Shown in pieces: positions 9,940-21,925 of a stretch of DNA of 64,000 bases. The position numbers and the translations under genes were made by a program. The notes under the pieces were generated by a model, which saw only the letters and a program-made list of their open reading frames with translations, did not search any database and was not told where the DNA came from. The DNA comes from Branchiostoma belcheri (taxonomy: Eukaryota; Chordata; Leptocardii; Amphioxiformes; Branchiostomatidae): assembly GCF_001625305.1 (NCBI RefSeq), contig NW_017803898.1:868548-932547 (forward strand). The letters run 5' to 3'. How positions within the stretch are numbered: position 1 is the stretch's first letter; each line of letters begins with the position of its first letter.

Positions 9940-10100
9940 CTTCCAAATGTTCCATACAATAATTCGAACGCGTTTCGAAAATTCGAATACCGGATTCGAA
10001 CATTGGAACTGATGTTCTTAAAGTTATTTCTTTCGGAACACCAAATTTTCTCAACTGCTAGCATTGAAATTTTCTCGTGTGGGTATGACATGAATAAAAT
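9940..10100 (+). repeat. 'attcgaa' dispersed repeat, copy 1
   Basis: Carries caaatgttcc...ataattcgaacgcg, aattcgaataccggattcga and ggaacaccaaattttctcaa. Related copies: 21505-21630, 21810-21925 and 23325-23520. Open frames across the copies come from the shared repeat rather than a gene. Confidence 0.55.
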
Positions 10101-10198
10101 ACAACGCGGTGGGGATGGTAATTTGGGTGATGCGGAATACACTGTACACCGTGTTGTATCATACATGTATAAAATGCTCCCTCCCCGACTGTTAACGC

Positions 10199-10327
10199 TA
10201 ATCTCCAAACAGATCTTTCGGTGGGGGTAAGACAGTATCAAATTGGCCAGTCTGTCGTGGGGAAATGGTTACAGACTGGCCAATTTGATACTGTCTTACC
10301 CCCACCGAAAGATCTGTTTGGAGATTA
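10199..10327. mobile_element. Near-perfect palindromic MULE-like MITE
   Basis: 129 bp. The left arm taatctccaaacagatcttt, then cggtgggggtaagacagtat, is inverted in the right arm ending tctgtttggagatta, with a loop of about 20 bp. Perfect 9-bp target duplication tgttaacgc at 10190-10198 and 10328-10336. It should fold into a long hairpin. Confidence 0.85.
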
Positions 10328-10744
10328 TGTTAACGCACCCTTTTCCTGTTGGAATCGGAAGCGCACCATCTGATGTGACCTGACCCCGCCACGACATGAA
10401 ACGGTTAGTCCCCGCATGACAAGTGGGGTGAATAAAGCATTAAACGGTTCCCCCCTCCCCTGAGCTGACTGTGAAGAGACCTCCTGAGTACGCCGCGCTT
10501 CACATCCGCTCTAGATACACTTCCTCTGGAAATATCTCGCCCTACGGTTAGAAAAAAACATCAACGTTATTCAAACAGATATGGTTAAGAAAAGTTGCAA
10601 AACCTGGGAAGATTGGACGCGTTAAAAGTGGAGGAACATCGTTTAGCAAGGTAAGACGCTACGTTGTGTTGCCGATATTTTTTTAAAAGAAAGTACAGAA
10701 AGTGAATAGTTGTACAGGCGTTGTAATATTATCTAAAGTGATGT
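10328..10744. other. No gene recognised
   Basis: Unique-looking sequence with no open frame of note and no repeat beyond the flanking target duplication. Confidence 0.4.
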
Positions 10745-10965
10745 GTTCTAGATTAGGACAATTTCGCTTCTGATGAGTATTGTGTTCAGAACTGTGCCTA
10801 GTTCTTTGCCAGAATGGGTTAGTGTTAGGATCAGGCACAGTTCTGGATAGTTTTCGCGTATCCAAGAACGTAGATTCGCCCCAGGCACGGTTCTGGATAC
10901 GCGTAGACTATCCAGAACCGTGCCTGAGCATTGTTTTGGATAGCGCACGGTTTTGGATACGACAG
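10745..10965. repeat. Cluster of direct and inverted 'cacggttctggata' repeats
   Basis: Variants of ggcacagttctggatag occur on both strands. The clearest hairpin is at 10884-10926: ccaggcacggttctggatac, a short loop, then tatccagaaccgtgcctgag. Overlapping open frames are repeat artefacts. Confidence 0.6.
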
Positions 10966-11000
10966 TAACAAAACATTGCTAGCTCGCCCTCTAGTTGGAA

Positions 11001-11037
11001 CTCTCTCTCTCTCTCTCNNNNNNNNNNNNNNNNNNNN

Positions 11038-11122
<85 letters not shown>
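11001..11122. repeat. (CT)n microsatellite with assembly gap
   Basis: Pure CT repeat interrupted by 20 Ns at 11018-11037. True length unknown. Confidence 0.95.
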
Positions 11123-11125
<3 letters not shown>

Positions 11126-11463
11126 CCCTCAGACGTTTAGCGTTAGTATTTACACTCATCGTTAACGTTAAATATTGGGCCAATTGTTCTGAGCATATGC
11201 GTATTTCTTGTCAAACAAATACCACTGGTCTTCCTTGAGCGCTTCCTTCAATCCCATGAGATTAACTGGGGGAGGGCAGATAATTGGGCAGCTTCTCTTA
11301 AGACTCTTGATTAAGGTTTAAGGCGCACAGGTCCACTCAATCATCCATCCTGACCCATCTGTCTAGATCTCTACAGGTTAATTAAGGTTCTACAAAAAAT
11401 CTTCAATCTGAATACAGTATGCTCGTAAATAATTGTATCAGATTGGTGAAATATTGATTGGGT

Positions 11464-11603
11464 TAATCTCCAAGCAGATCATACTTTAGCCAGGCAGTAT
11501 CCATTGGCCAGAGGAGTGTCTATTAGCCACCGAAGGGGAAATGTATACAGGCTGGCCAATTTGATACTGTCTTACCCCCACCGAAAGATCTGCTTGGAGA
11601 TTA
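11464..11603. mobile_element. MULE-like MITE
   Basis: Begins taatctccaagcagatc and ends gatctgcttggagatta. The right arm has ggccaatttgatactgtctt. Flanks tgattgggt (11455-11463) and taattggct (11604-11612) match at 7 of 9, an aged 9-bp duplication. Confidence 0.75.
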
Positions 11604-11635
11604 TAATTGGCTAGCAAAGTTTTTTATTCACAACC

Positions 11636-11695
11636 ACTTGTTTAACAGGAGCTGACGTTTCGTTGACCGTCTGTCATCTTCATCAGGGCAATTAC
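11636..11695 (+). repeat. 'cgtttcgntgaccgtctgtca' dispersed repeat
   Basis: gacgtttcgttgaccgtctg followed by tcatcttcatcagggcaatt, as at 3450 and 36500. Confidence 0.5.
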
Positions 11696-11983
11696 CGTTG
11701 CTATTGATTATTCTAAGGAATATACAAAGAATTCTCATTCAGATGGCATTCTGGCTCTTTCTGTCTCTCGTGTGAAAGAGGCTTAACTTAACTAGAAAGG
11801 CCTACATTTGCTAGGGAGCAAATGTAGCAAATGGCTTCACCACATACACCCGTGCTAAAAATAGACCTATCCCCTCCCGGACAAAATAGATAGTTCCTAA
11901 ATTACCCATGTCCAAAATAATGTGAAGTGTTCCAATATTCTACACCCCCATGCAGCAATGGAATCTTCCAACGCCTTCTGCTG

Positions 11984-12032
11984 TTGGAACATGTAGAACA
12001 GTGGAACATGTAGAACAGTGGAACATGTAGAA
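11984..12032 (+). repeat. Short tandem repeat, 17-bp unit
   Basis: Three copies of ggaacatgtagaacagt in a row, the last diverging. Confidence 0.8.
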
Positions 12033-13600
12033 CCAGTGTTCTATTTAGATCTGCCAGTTGGGGATAATCCATAACAAAACACTGTGCAGACATATAGAAG
12101 TAATTATATTTTCTTGCTACACGGTGTGGAATTGATACACGCAAACCTGAGTTTATACCATGTGAATAATTACAACGATTAAGCGCGCTATGCCCTGTGG
12201 CGTTCTGAAATTAGCTACAAACAACTCGAGGTAATATAGGAAAATAATTGGTGCAATTTCGGAGTACTCCGACTCCCGTGAGGGAATGTAAAATTGATAG
12301 GCCCAGGATTAAATTATGTTTCCCTTGTGGTGATTTGTGGAAACTGATTGGTTCAGTTTTATCACACAAGAAGGAGATTGCGTTCAGTTCACTACAAATA
12401 AATTGTGCGTTAGATACAATATGTAGCAAACAGACCACAATGCCACTGTACCTATTTGCAACTCCATAAGCTTAGCTACTATATAGTACATGTCACAATA
12501 TTTAGCCTTATAAAAGCTAAGCTACCTAAATTACGTTTTTAAGGGGTATTGAAAAACATTGTTGGATCATAAGGAAATCCAGAATATGGAAATAAAAATG
12601 TGTGTTTTAATTTCCTGGGTGTGTATGACATAAAAAAAGTCTCCGTCGGGCGATCCTGAGTTGTATGTATACATGACTTGCTTGTAAGACAGCACTTGAG
12701 GTAGGAGTCTGAATTGTGCTTTTTTTTACAGTCTGGATTGTGCTTTTGCACAGCAAGTCAAAAATATCGACACCGTCAAAGCTTCCCTTCCCTACAGGAA
12801 TTTGCAGAGGTATGAGATCGCGGAGCTCTATGTTGCAGTGTGTTTCGTAGTCATGTCAGAGAGCTCCAATAGATGTAACTGTTATATGGATCTCACCATA
12901 GGGGAGGTTTAACTTTACACTTTTATTTTACAGAGGCCATAGGGTCATCACCAGGCCATGCAAAACGTCGCCCTATCGCGTTTTATTCCGTAAATCTTTT
13001 ATTCTCTCCCATCGGACTCAAATAACGTTCTGAGTGCATGTGAAGTATGTTCAATATAAGGACTTGAAATTATAAGAGAGAGATACAAAGGGAAAAAGAG
13101 ATGGGGAGGGACAGAGAGATGAAGAGAGAGAGAGAAGGAAAGAGAGAGAAACTGAGTAAGAGACAGACAGATAGATAGACAGAAAGATTGGTATAAGCTT
13201 GCAAAAGACGTGAAATTTGATGATGGAAAAATGGTAATTTTGAAACAGTTACACGTAAGACGTGCTGCTAGGACCTAACTACCTGTGTCTGATCTTTTGT
13301 TGTCTGAAGTAAGGTACTAGTAACTTCCCCCAACGATGTCATGTCAACACCTGTACGAACACACAGGTAAACACTCATGCAAACCTTAAGACTTTGAGTG
13401 TATTCAGAATGATAGCCCATTAGTGGTGGGCCCTATAGCACACAAGTAAGTCTTCCTGGATTTCTCGACAATAACAATAATGTACATGGTCTCTGATTGC
13501 AATGCTAGCGGTGACTCAGTCCATATGGCTGTATACATAGAGAAAGACGTTTTCAATGAATTCGTTCTAGGTTTATATAGTGTAAAAGAATGCATCTATA
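12033..13600. other. No gene recognised; GA-rich tract
   Basis: 13070-13190 is rich in gagaga and gacagata. The rest has only short open frames without splice sites or motifs. Confidence 0.4.
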
Positions 13601-13619
13601 GCAGCGACACCTGTGCTGC

Positions 13620-13735
13620 AATGTGAACCAGCCCTGAGGAAGGTGACAGATGGTCACCGATACGTCGGCTGAATAAAGGACTTGGTTGTGTAAAAAGAGT
13701 CTCTTTACTCAGTGACGTACCAACCTGATGAGTAT
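13620..13735 (-). repeat. Inverted copy of the 'gaccgtctgtca' repeat
   Basis: ccctgaggaaggtgacagat, then ggtcaccgatacgtcggctg and aataaag, is the reverse complement of the 3416 and 36495 copies. Confidence 0.6.
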
Positions 13736-14062
13736 TCAGGGACACTATTATATTGCAAAAGAAAAATTGATAAAGCCGTTAAGTCTTTTCTAACTGGATA
13801 ATTGAAAGTATAATGCGTAAACGTTTCAAGTACCATCCGGTACTCTTCATCAGTACAAAAAGTGCAGAAAAACACCCCCCCCCCCCAACAGATCAGTTCT
13901 TACGGGGATGGCATTACGGAGTGACGCAGGATCCCCACTTTGCTACCGCCACTTTGTCCCGGAAAACAAGCCGCTTTGAAGTCCGTCCTGTGGAATTTTC
14001 TCACGTATTGGCTGTGAGCCACTTGATCTGGGGAAGTCATGCATATTCCGGACTAGACAGAC

Positions 14063-14735
14063 TAGAGTGATCTCCGGACTTATCTGTCCTGCCCACGCAA
14101 GGTGCTGACTTATGTCGTACATCAGGGCTCGAGGGAATGTCGCCGTCTATTCCAGGAAAACCTAGAGAGCAAGGTGAACATCAATCCTGTCGTATTAGAG
14201 TTCTGTCGAATAGTTGTTGTCATTCTAGGAAACCTTTGCAGCAAGGTGAACATTTTCTGTCGTTGAAGATTGATCCAAAGTTCTGTAGATTGTAGTTTTT
14301 ATCATTCTAGGGAACCCCTTGACTAGAGTGATCTCCTGGCTTATCTGTCCTGCCCACGCAAGGTGCACCCAAGGAGGTTCTTTGGTGCACCTGAGGCCGG
14401 CTTAGAGCGTACATCAGGGAATGAATGTCGCCATCCATCCATTCATCCATCCATTCCTGGAAACCTCTAGCTAAAGCAAGGTGAACATTTTCTGTCTTTG
14501 TAGACTTCTGTCGAGCAATTGTTTTTATTCTAGGAACCCTCTGCACCAAGGTGAACATTTCCGGTCGTTGTAGATTTATGCAAAGCTCTTCTGAGCAGTT
14601 GTTGTCGTTCTAAGAAACCCCTGGAGCACGGTGAACGTTTTTTTTCCTTCTAGGCTTACCCAAAGTTCTGTAGAAGAATTGTTACCATTCTAGGAAGGCT
14701 CTGCAGCAAGGCGAACGTTTTCTGTCTTCTACCTC
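14063..14735 (+). repeat. Tandem array, ~75-80 bp unit
   Basis: Repeats of aaggtgaacattttctgtcg, then a tagattgatccaaagttctg segment and cattctaggaaacc, at about 14171, 14233, 14480, 14549, 14629 and 14708. A larger block gactagagtgatctcc...tgcccacgcaaggtgc is duplicated at 14063 and 14323. Confidence 0.65.
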
Positions 14736-14859
14736 TCTCGTTTGAGGCAGCCGCCCTTAACTTGTTGCAGATTCTGCTGGCAAATACCAGACCAGACGAA
14801 GCTATATGAACACAAAGGAAAGGTTTAAAACACCCTGTAGCTGTGTAAAACACTAACCT

Positions 14860-15240
14860 GCACCAAGCCTTCCTACCGGAGTACGGATCGTAGAATTCAA
14901 TAAAATAGGGACAAAATTTGCCAGAAATGAGGAGAGCCAGCCAGAGGGAGGGTTGATTTCCCACTCCAACAAGAGAAAGATTGAATTACTTTTATTGCCT
15001 TTGACGCAGCGACTTCGCTCACAGACTAACTGCGTGGGACAATGGCCTCCACTGTGACCAAACTCCCCTGGCAAATTCTCTCTATTTGGTTAAATTTCAC
15101 TGTATATGAATCCGTAGTGTGAGTATAGTGGAGACTAGCAAATGAATCCTACAGTAACTTAACTCCAGTGGCCAATTATTCTACATATTTGGTCAGATTT
15201 TACTGTTTTGAACCCGCGTAGTTGGTCTGGTGGAAACTAG
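14860..15240. mobile_element. Degenerate member(s) of the 'tagtctcc' MITE family
   Basis: Contains ccttcctaccggagtacgga and tcgtagaattc as in the elements at 36839 and 23568, and the ends gtggagactag (15130) and ggtggaaactag (15230), suggesting two right ends. No clean boundaries. Confidence 0.45.
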
Positions 15241-15444
15241 TAAAACCAGGTTTAGTGTATTCATTTTTGCTGTAAGTGTTAATCGGTTAAGTAGGCCGAG
15301 GGAGGAGGCGTCATACTGGGAGCTTAGGACCCAGTCATATACATCATAGTCGATCACCGATGAGGGGGTATGTCCTTAAAAATAAGTAAAATTTATCGGT
15401 GCTGTGTCAGAAAAGACCGCCGATGAAGTTTGGACACTCAGGTA

Positions 15445-15620
15445 ATGAGATACAGAAGAAAACAGTTACTCAAGCAACTTGATAGACTTTGAACACAATT
15501 TCGTCAGTTACTAATTTAGCCAGTGTCACTCAGTGACTAAGTCACTGACGAAAATTAGAGGTTGCCACATCAAACGGCTAACAGTTTTCAAAATATATGC
15601 AATTACTTGAACCACAGTTT
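15445..15620. mobile_element. 'cagttactcaagcaact' inverted-repeat element
   Basis: cagttactcaagcaacttga at the left, and gtcactcagtgactaagtca in the centre, a small palindrome. The right end caattacttgaaccacagt is diverged. Confidence 0.5.
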
Positions 15621-15949
15621 TATTGTGTAAAATATCCTGTACTTATTTCTAAATTTTGCTCCTCCCTCCCCCACTCTAGACAGTAGTCCCAGGCTGAAGT
15701 AGGCAGTACGAAGATGAATCCTGTCATGTAGTCAAACCTCGTTACTGATATCCCTGCACAGATGGCACAGTTGATTGTCCTCCGATGCTGCTCAAACAAG
15801 TTGTGATGTGTCTGGCTATATATGGGATTCCATTGAGTGTACAGACAGGTGATTTGGCTGTTCTATAATAAGCTTGTCGTCAGCGCCTATAGAAAAATCA
15901 TTCAACCGAACAGACCTCAAATGTCTGCATGGCTCGGCGCTGATTGTTG

Positions 15950-17520
15950 CCGTCATTTAGCTCCCGGTGTTCCGTAGAGTTTTATCTATATGCTATTATA
16001 CCTTACTTTTATTTCCTTTCCATATACATCTAACCTAATTAGTTATGAGAATACTCAGATGGCAGTTCAGTAAAGATCATGCATTGAATTGAATTTACAT
16101 GAAGAGTGCCCTTGGGTTGTGTTGTGTTGAGCTGAGTTTATTTGAATCCACAATTAGCATATTATATAGTTGCTAATACAGCGCTAGGGGAAAAATAGCA
16201 TTAATGGTAGCATAGCAAGTACTACAAGTAACTACAATATTCTGCCTCAACTAGCTGTGTCACACACTAAGTACCTTACGTTCAAGTTTTATTTTATCTG
16301 TACCTACGAACTTGAACCCCAAACCACCTCTTTCTGTTGTACCTCCGTCCTTGTCCTTTACTGTATCTTTCTAACCTCCCACCTTACTCAGACTCACCCG
16401 ATTGTACCTCGACCTTTCACTATATAATCTTTCTCTCCTTGTACTTTTGAGGCTTTCAAAGATGAAAGCAGGCCTTTTAGGCTTGGATATATCGATCGCT
16501 TTCAGCCTTTCAGATTTTTGTCGTCATTTAAGCTCATAGTGTTTGCCAGAGTTTTATCTATATATACCTCACCATTTACCTTTCCATGTACATTTACCAT
16601 CTAACTAATAAGAAATCTCTACTATGGCAATTCAGTAAAGATAATACATTCTCATCAAGAGTGCCTTTTAGCAACACTCTGTCTTACCTTGCTGTGTCAC
16701 ATACTTTACCTTTACTTTTAACTTAACGTTCAAGTTTTATCTTATCTGTACCTCCAAACTTAAACCAAAACCATCTCTTTCTTTTGTACTTACTACCTTC
16801 GTCCTTGTCCTTTACTGTATCTTCCTAAACCTCCCACCTTACTCAGACTCACCCGATTGTACCACGACCTTGAGCTATAATCTTTCTCTCCTTGTACTTT
16901 TCAGGCTTTCTGTCCCTGTCTTTTTTACTGTATCTTTCTAACCCCCACCTTACTCAGACTCACCCGATTGTACCTCGGCCTTTAGCTATATAATCTTTCT
17001 CTCCTTGTACTTTTGAGGCTTTCAAAGATGAAAGCAGACCTTTTAGGCTTGGGTCTATCGATCGCTTTCAGCCTTTCAGATTTTTGTCGTCATTTAGGCT
17101 CATAGTGTTTCCAGAGTTTTATCTATATATACCTTACCATTTACCTTTCTATATACATTTACCATCTAACTAATAAGAAATCTCTACTATGGCAATTCAG
17201 TAAAGATCCAGCATTTTCATTTGTGCCATTAGTAGCTACAACTAGAGCTAAAAGACTCTGCTTCACCTATTGGTGATACAAAACTTGTCCTTACGTTTAG
17301 TTTTAAGGTAAAGTTCGAATTCTACTTTCTCTATACCTCCAAAATTTAACCTAAAACAACCTCATTTATTGTACTTTCTGACTTTGTCCCTGTCTTTTAC
17401 TGTACCCAACTGTACCTTGACCTTTACCTAGTAGTATAATCTTTCTCCTTGTACTTCTGAAGCTTTCAAAGATGAAAGCAGACCTTTTAGGCTTGCTTGT
17501 ATCGATTGCTTTCAGCCTTT
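15950..17520 (+). repeat. Tandem array, ~550-570 bp unit, three copies
   Basis: Each unit runs through gagttttatctatat, catctaactaataagaaatc, tggcaattcagtaaagat, tactcagactcacccgattg, aatctttctctccttgtact and ttcaaagatgaaagcag. Units start near 15955, 16518 and 17089. Copies differ by indels. No protein frame is conserved across units. Confidence 0.7.
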
Positions 17521-18170
17521 GACACAACAGACAATTGCCAGAACAGATCACATGGCCATTACGGTTGTCTGAAGAGGCTTGACAGAGAATAACAAAACAG
17601 CGAAGTTAAGGCTGTTCCGTAAATACTGGTATTGTGGAGGAAGGGAGAAATACTGTGGGCGGTTTACATGATATACTATTAATATAAGGCCACAGCAAGT
17701 AATTTTTATGGATGACATCAGCGCGCGCATTAATTTTCGTCTGATTTTGAAAAAAAAAAGAAATTTTGTTTCCCTCTGACACTGCTGAAAATAGGCAAAT
17801 ATATCTGTTGCCATGTCGGAGAGGAGACAAGACAAAATCTGTTTCGATTCATTGTTCTTTCTTTTACTTTGATGCAGCTATATATTTCATTCCTTTAATA
17901 TGAGTTAAATTTGTAGAATGATTGAAAATATTTATTTTTATGAAACAAATGGATATTATAATAGTTGGCATGTTATAATAGTTACCATTTCTTGTTTAAG
18001 AAGGTTTATGATGTCGACATTTAAAAATGTAGGTATCTCGTTTTTCTTGTCCTCCTTGTTTTTTTTTCGCCCTTACGCATTAGATTTGGAGTTTGCTGAG
18101 GATGTCATCCATATATATAAAATTTACTTACTGTGGACTAAGGCCGTGTAAAAACCAGCACAAGATGCGA
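17521..18170. other. No gene recognised
   Basis: AT-rich, with short open frames only and no repeat family recognised. Confidence 0.4.
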
Positions 18171-18559
18171 CTCGCAGTGTGTGTGTGTGTGGGGGGGGGG
18201 GCGTTAGTTGTCATCCCGATCACACATGGTACGATTCCCAGCGGAAGACGGTAGTTGTCACACAGCGCACACATCGCTATTTTCAACCTAATGGTTTGGG
18301 TGGGAGGATGGGCCGTTCCCTTGCACGGAGCTGCGTGATGTGACTGCTATGGCACGTTGTGTAGTGAACCGTCCTTGGTACTGAATAACACGCAGGTGTT
18401 GCGTGCATAGTTGTAGTGAGACATGTTGCTGCATTCTAAATCAGTGTGTGTTGTGTATATAGCTATGTTGAGAGTTTTCAGTAGTACTTAGTGTGTAGGA
18501 AATGTGCAAATAAGAATTGTGCTGAGGCCTTTCCTTGGTGCTGAAAAGGTGGTGTAGCT

Positions 18560-18789
18560 GTGTAGACACCTGTAGACACACACGTACACAAACACACACA
18601 CACGCACGCACTGATACACTCTCTCTCAAACACACACACACTCTCTCACACATACATACATGCACACAGACACAACACACGCACACGACACATACACACT
18701 CACTCATTCACACACACACACACACACGCACAAACACAAACTCACTCACACACACGCAGACGCTCACACACACATGCACACGAACACAC

Positions 18790-18836
<47 letters not shown>

Positions 18837-18862
18837 ACACACACATGCACACAAACAAACAA
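18560..18862. repeat. (CA)n-rich microsatellite
   Basis: Long CA/ACAC tract with interruptions. Overlapping Thr/His or Val/Cys-rich open frames on both strands are artefacts. Confidence 0.95.
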
Positions 18863-19285
18863 CCCCAAACTTCCACCGACTGCCTGTTCTCTACTAAACC
18901 CTGACTGTCGTTATTTAATCCAGGCGAGACTAACACGATGAGACAGTAGCCCTTGTTCGGGATTCCATACTCCCATAAACCGCTAATCAACTCTTTGCAT
19001 GCGGCTCGGAGCCTGTTTTGTAGCGGAAAATAACTCAAACTATCCGCCATGGGTATTTACACCTGACACTAGCGGATCTGTTTTAAGCAGGTGTCAAATT
19101 GTCACTACAAAATATGATTCACGTCACGTATATCACAAGATACGCGCAGCTAACTTACGCCGGAGATAGCAAATGGGTAGAAACTGCCGATAGCTAGGAT
19201 ACATACGGCTCATACATTTTAAAGATTGATTTAAAACTACAATGTTTAGAAGACGCTGATCTTTAGATAATACTTGACTCATTCA

Positions 19286-19485
19286 GCTAGATATAGATAG
19301 ATAGACAGACAGATAGATGCATAGAAAGATGGGTATAGGCAGATAGATAAACAGATAGATAGATAGATTGGTACTAAATAGATAGATAGGTAGATAGATA
19401 AAAAGAGACAGACAGATAGATAGACAGGTAGATAGATACAGATAACTATAGCTAGATAGTTGAATACACGGATAGATAGACATGT
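19286..19485. repeat. (GATA)n-like microsatellite
   Basis: Imperfect gata/gaca repeats. The Tyr/Leu/Ser-rich minus-strand frames are artefacts. Confidence 0.9.
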
Positions 19486-19579
19486 AGATTGCATGTTATC
19501 TTAGTATTATGGCATACGAGTAAAAATACGTGCGATTATGAGTTAAGAAAAGTGATTCAACACTTTCCAAAAAATAAAA

Positions 19580-19690
19580 GACAGTTACTCAAGCAACTGG
19601 ATATGATTTTGGAGTAGCTTATCCAGTTGGTTGAGAACTGTTCTTGACGTACTACGTATCTTATCATCTGGATGTCTAACCTTCACCTAC
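19580..19690. mobile_element. 'cagttactcaagcaact' element, short copy
   Basis: cagttactcaagcaactgga then inverted tatccagttggttgagaact, with the atctggatgtctaaccttca tail. Confidence 0.55.
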
Positions 19691-19952
19691 ATGATATAAC
19701 ATTGCTAGTAGATGTTTTAGCCCAGAATAGACTTAGAAATGGGTTTGTACTCCTCCCACCATTTGAATCCCGTGTCTCCACTCAGACCAGGACTAAATCT
19801 CTAGAGGTTGGTGTGTTCCATTATGTACTGAGCTGCGTCATGGCACTTTTCAAATCAACAGACAGACAATAAGGCTAATGCCGGCGGCGCCTCGGCTATT
19901 CCCGACTGACGCAAGCAGAGCGTCTTCTTACTTTCCTTCTTGCGTACTTAGA

Positions 19953-20326
19953 TAGTCTCCACCAGACTCCTTTGCATGCTGAATAAATAGTAGAAAGATA
20001 GGCCTAAATTACCTTTGCATATTTTCTGCTGTGACAGAAGTCTAAATCCCTCCTGCTATAAAATTGCAACACGATGTAACCGAGCACTAGTTACCATGGT
20101 GACAGACGTCTGGTTCAGTTCATTATTGACCTTATTTGTTTGGAGAAGAGGAAACATGAAAAGAATGTAACTGACCAGGGGAGTTGGCAAGTCATGGAGA
20201 GTCAAATTTGCCTACACGCGTACAGATTGGGCCATCTATTGCTGGCCAACTTTCCTGGCCATTTATATTCTTTTTAGGCCTATTTTTACTATTTATTCAG
20301 CCTGCAAAGGAGTTTGGTGGAGACTA
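19953..20326. mobile_element. 'tagtctccaccagact' MITE carrying an internal repeat
   Basis: Left end tagtctccaccagactcctt and right end aaggagtttggtggagacta are inverted. Flanks gtacttaga and gcacttggc match at 6 of 9. At 374 bp it is longer than its relative at 62843-63071 because an inverted copy of the 1684-1868 repeat lies at about 20030-20165. Confidence 0.7.
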
Positions 20327-20363
20327 GCACTTGGCTACTAGTGCCAATTCCTTCTGAAATGTT

Positions 20364-20534
20364 TACTCTCCAAGCAGAGACTTGGGCTTCGGCTTATTTT
20401 TGCGTTTGTATCGGGCTCTCTTTTTTGGACTGGTATCTATTTTTTACGCCGTCCTAACTTTGGGTGAAAAATGAGTACTGCCTGGCCAATTTGATACTGT
20501 CTTTGAAGCCACCAAAAGATATGCTTGGGGATTA
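20364..20534. mobile_element. MULE-like MITE, 9-bp target duplication
   Basis: Begins tactctccaagcagagactt and ends agatatgcttggggatta. Flanks tgaaatgtt (20355-20363) and tgaaatatt (20535-20543) match at 8 of 9. Confidence 0.8.
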
Positions 20535-20719
20535 TGAAATATTGCCAAGTTTGGGAACAAAAACCCTCAAAGACAGGCACTTCAGGGCAGAGCTTCTTCC
20601 GACTCAGTGGTCGTTATTTTACATCCATTGAAATCTTTATACATTGCATGTTACTTCCGCGTTTTCTTGGAATATGTCATTCCATTTACGTCCATTCTAG
20701 AAGCTGCAGGCAAAGTCTT

Positions 20720-21420
20720 ATTGATTTTTGTAGCCTCTCTGGAGAACTAAAAACATGTCTGGGACCGTCTTTCTTATTGTTTCTCGAAGACAAATTCTCT
20801 AGTTTGCCTTTATGGCTATCCTCCCTCAGGCATGTGCCAATCCCACATCGTTTGAAACAAACACTCAAATGAATTTCATACTTAAATATACTTATTTTTG
20901 TCTTCTCTGGAGGACTACGTACATGTTTGGGACTGTATTTCTTAATGTTTCTTTGAGACAAACACTCTACTTTGCCTTTATGGCTGTTTCCCCTCTGGCA
21001 TGCGCCAATGTCACATCCTTTGCGAGAAATACTAAAATGAATTTCATACTTAAATTTTATAACGTTACTTATTTTTGTCTTCTCTGGGGAACTACATACT
21101 GTCATATATGTCTGGGACTGTATTTCTTAATGTTTCTTGAAGACAAATTCTCCAGTTTGCCTTTATGGTTACTCTTCCCTCTGGCATGTGCTAATCTCAC
21201 ATCTTTTGAGAGAAATACTAAAATGAATTTTACACTTAAATTGTATAACGTTAACATCGATGTTACTTATTTTTGTCTTCTCTGGAGGACTACACTGTAT
21301 TTCGTAATGTTTCTAGAAGACAAATATTCCAGCTTGGCTTTATGGCTATCCTCCCTCCGGCATGTGCCAATCCCACTTCCTTTGCCAGATTTGTTCTCAA
21401 AAGGGCCATTTTGTGTAGTG
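20720..21420 (+). repeat. Tandem array, ~180-200 bp unit
   Basis: Four to five units carrying ttttgtcttctctggag, ctgtatttcttaatgtttct, ttgcctttatggctatcct and tgtgccaatcccacatc. The 205-aa open frame across the array (20812-21429) is repetitive and keeps no family motif. Confidence 0.7.
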
Positions 21421-21504
21421 GTGAAGTAAAGCAGAATATTTATCTCACACAGTCAAGTGGTATTGTCGCAATCACAAACCATCAACAGAATGTCGCAAAC
21501 CTAC

Positions 21505-21925
21505 GGCAGCTTTCAAATGTTCCATAGAATCATTCGAACATAGAATCATTCGAACACCGAACATTCGAGTCATTCGGTTCGGGCGCGCCGCTTCTGAACA
21601 TTCGAATACCGGATTCGGAGGTTAGAAAGTACAATTGTTGCAATTTTTGTTTTGTTTGACAAATACTCCGGTTTGCCTTCATGGTAATCTCACTTCCTTT
21701 GCCAGGGTTGTCTCAAAAGGGCCATTTTGCGAAGTGGTGAAGTGAAGTAGCATATATTTTTTCCCACAATCAGAGCGTATCACAAGCCATCAACAGAATG
21801 TCGCACACCTATGGCATCTTCCAAATGTTCCATAGAATCATTCGAACTCGGTTCGATCGGGTGCACTGCTTTAGAACATTCGAATACCGGATTCGGAGGT
21901 TGGAATCTACAATTTTTGTTTGTTT
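21505..21925 (+). repeat. 'attcgaa' dispersed repeat, copies 2 and 3
   Basis: Two copies (about 21505-21630 and 21810-21925) with catagaatcattcgaac and gaacattcgaataccggatt. The first includes a GGCGCGCC octamer. Both sit in a larger ~300-bp direct duplication that includes tttgtgcattggtgaagtga. Confidence 0.55.

Noticed and set aside
18441..19050. Thr/His- and Val/Cys-rich open frames
   Set aside because: Translations of a CA/TG microsatellite.
20812..21429. 205-codon open frame on the plus strand
   Set aside because: It runs along a ~190-bp tandem array and its protein is the repeat translated. Part of it is open in other frames too.
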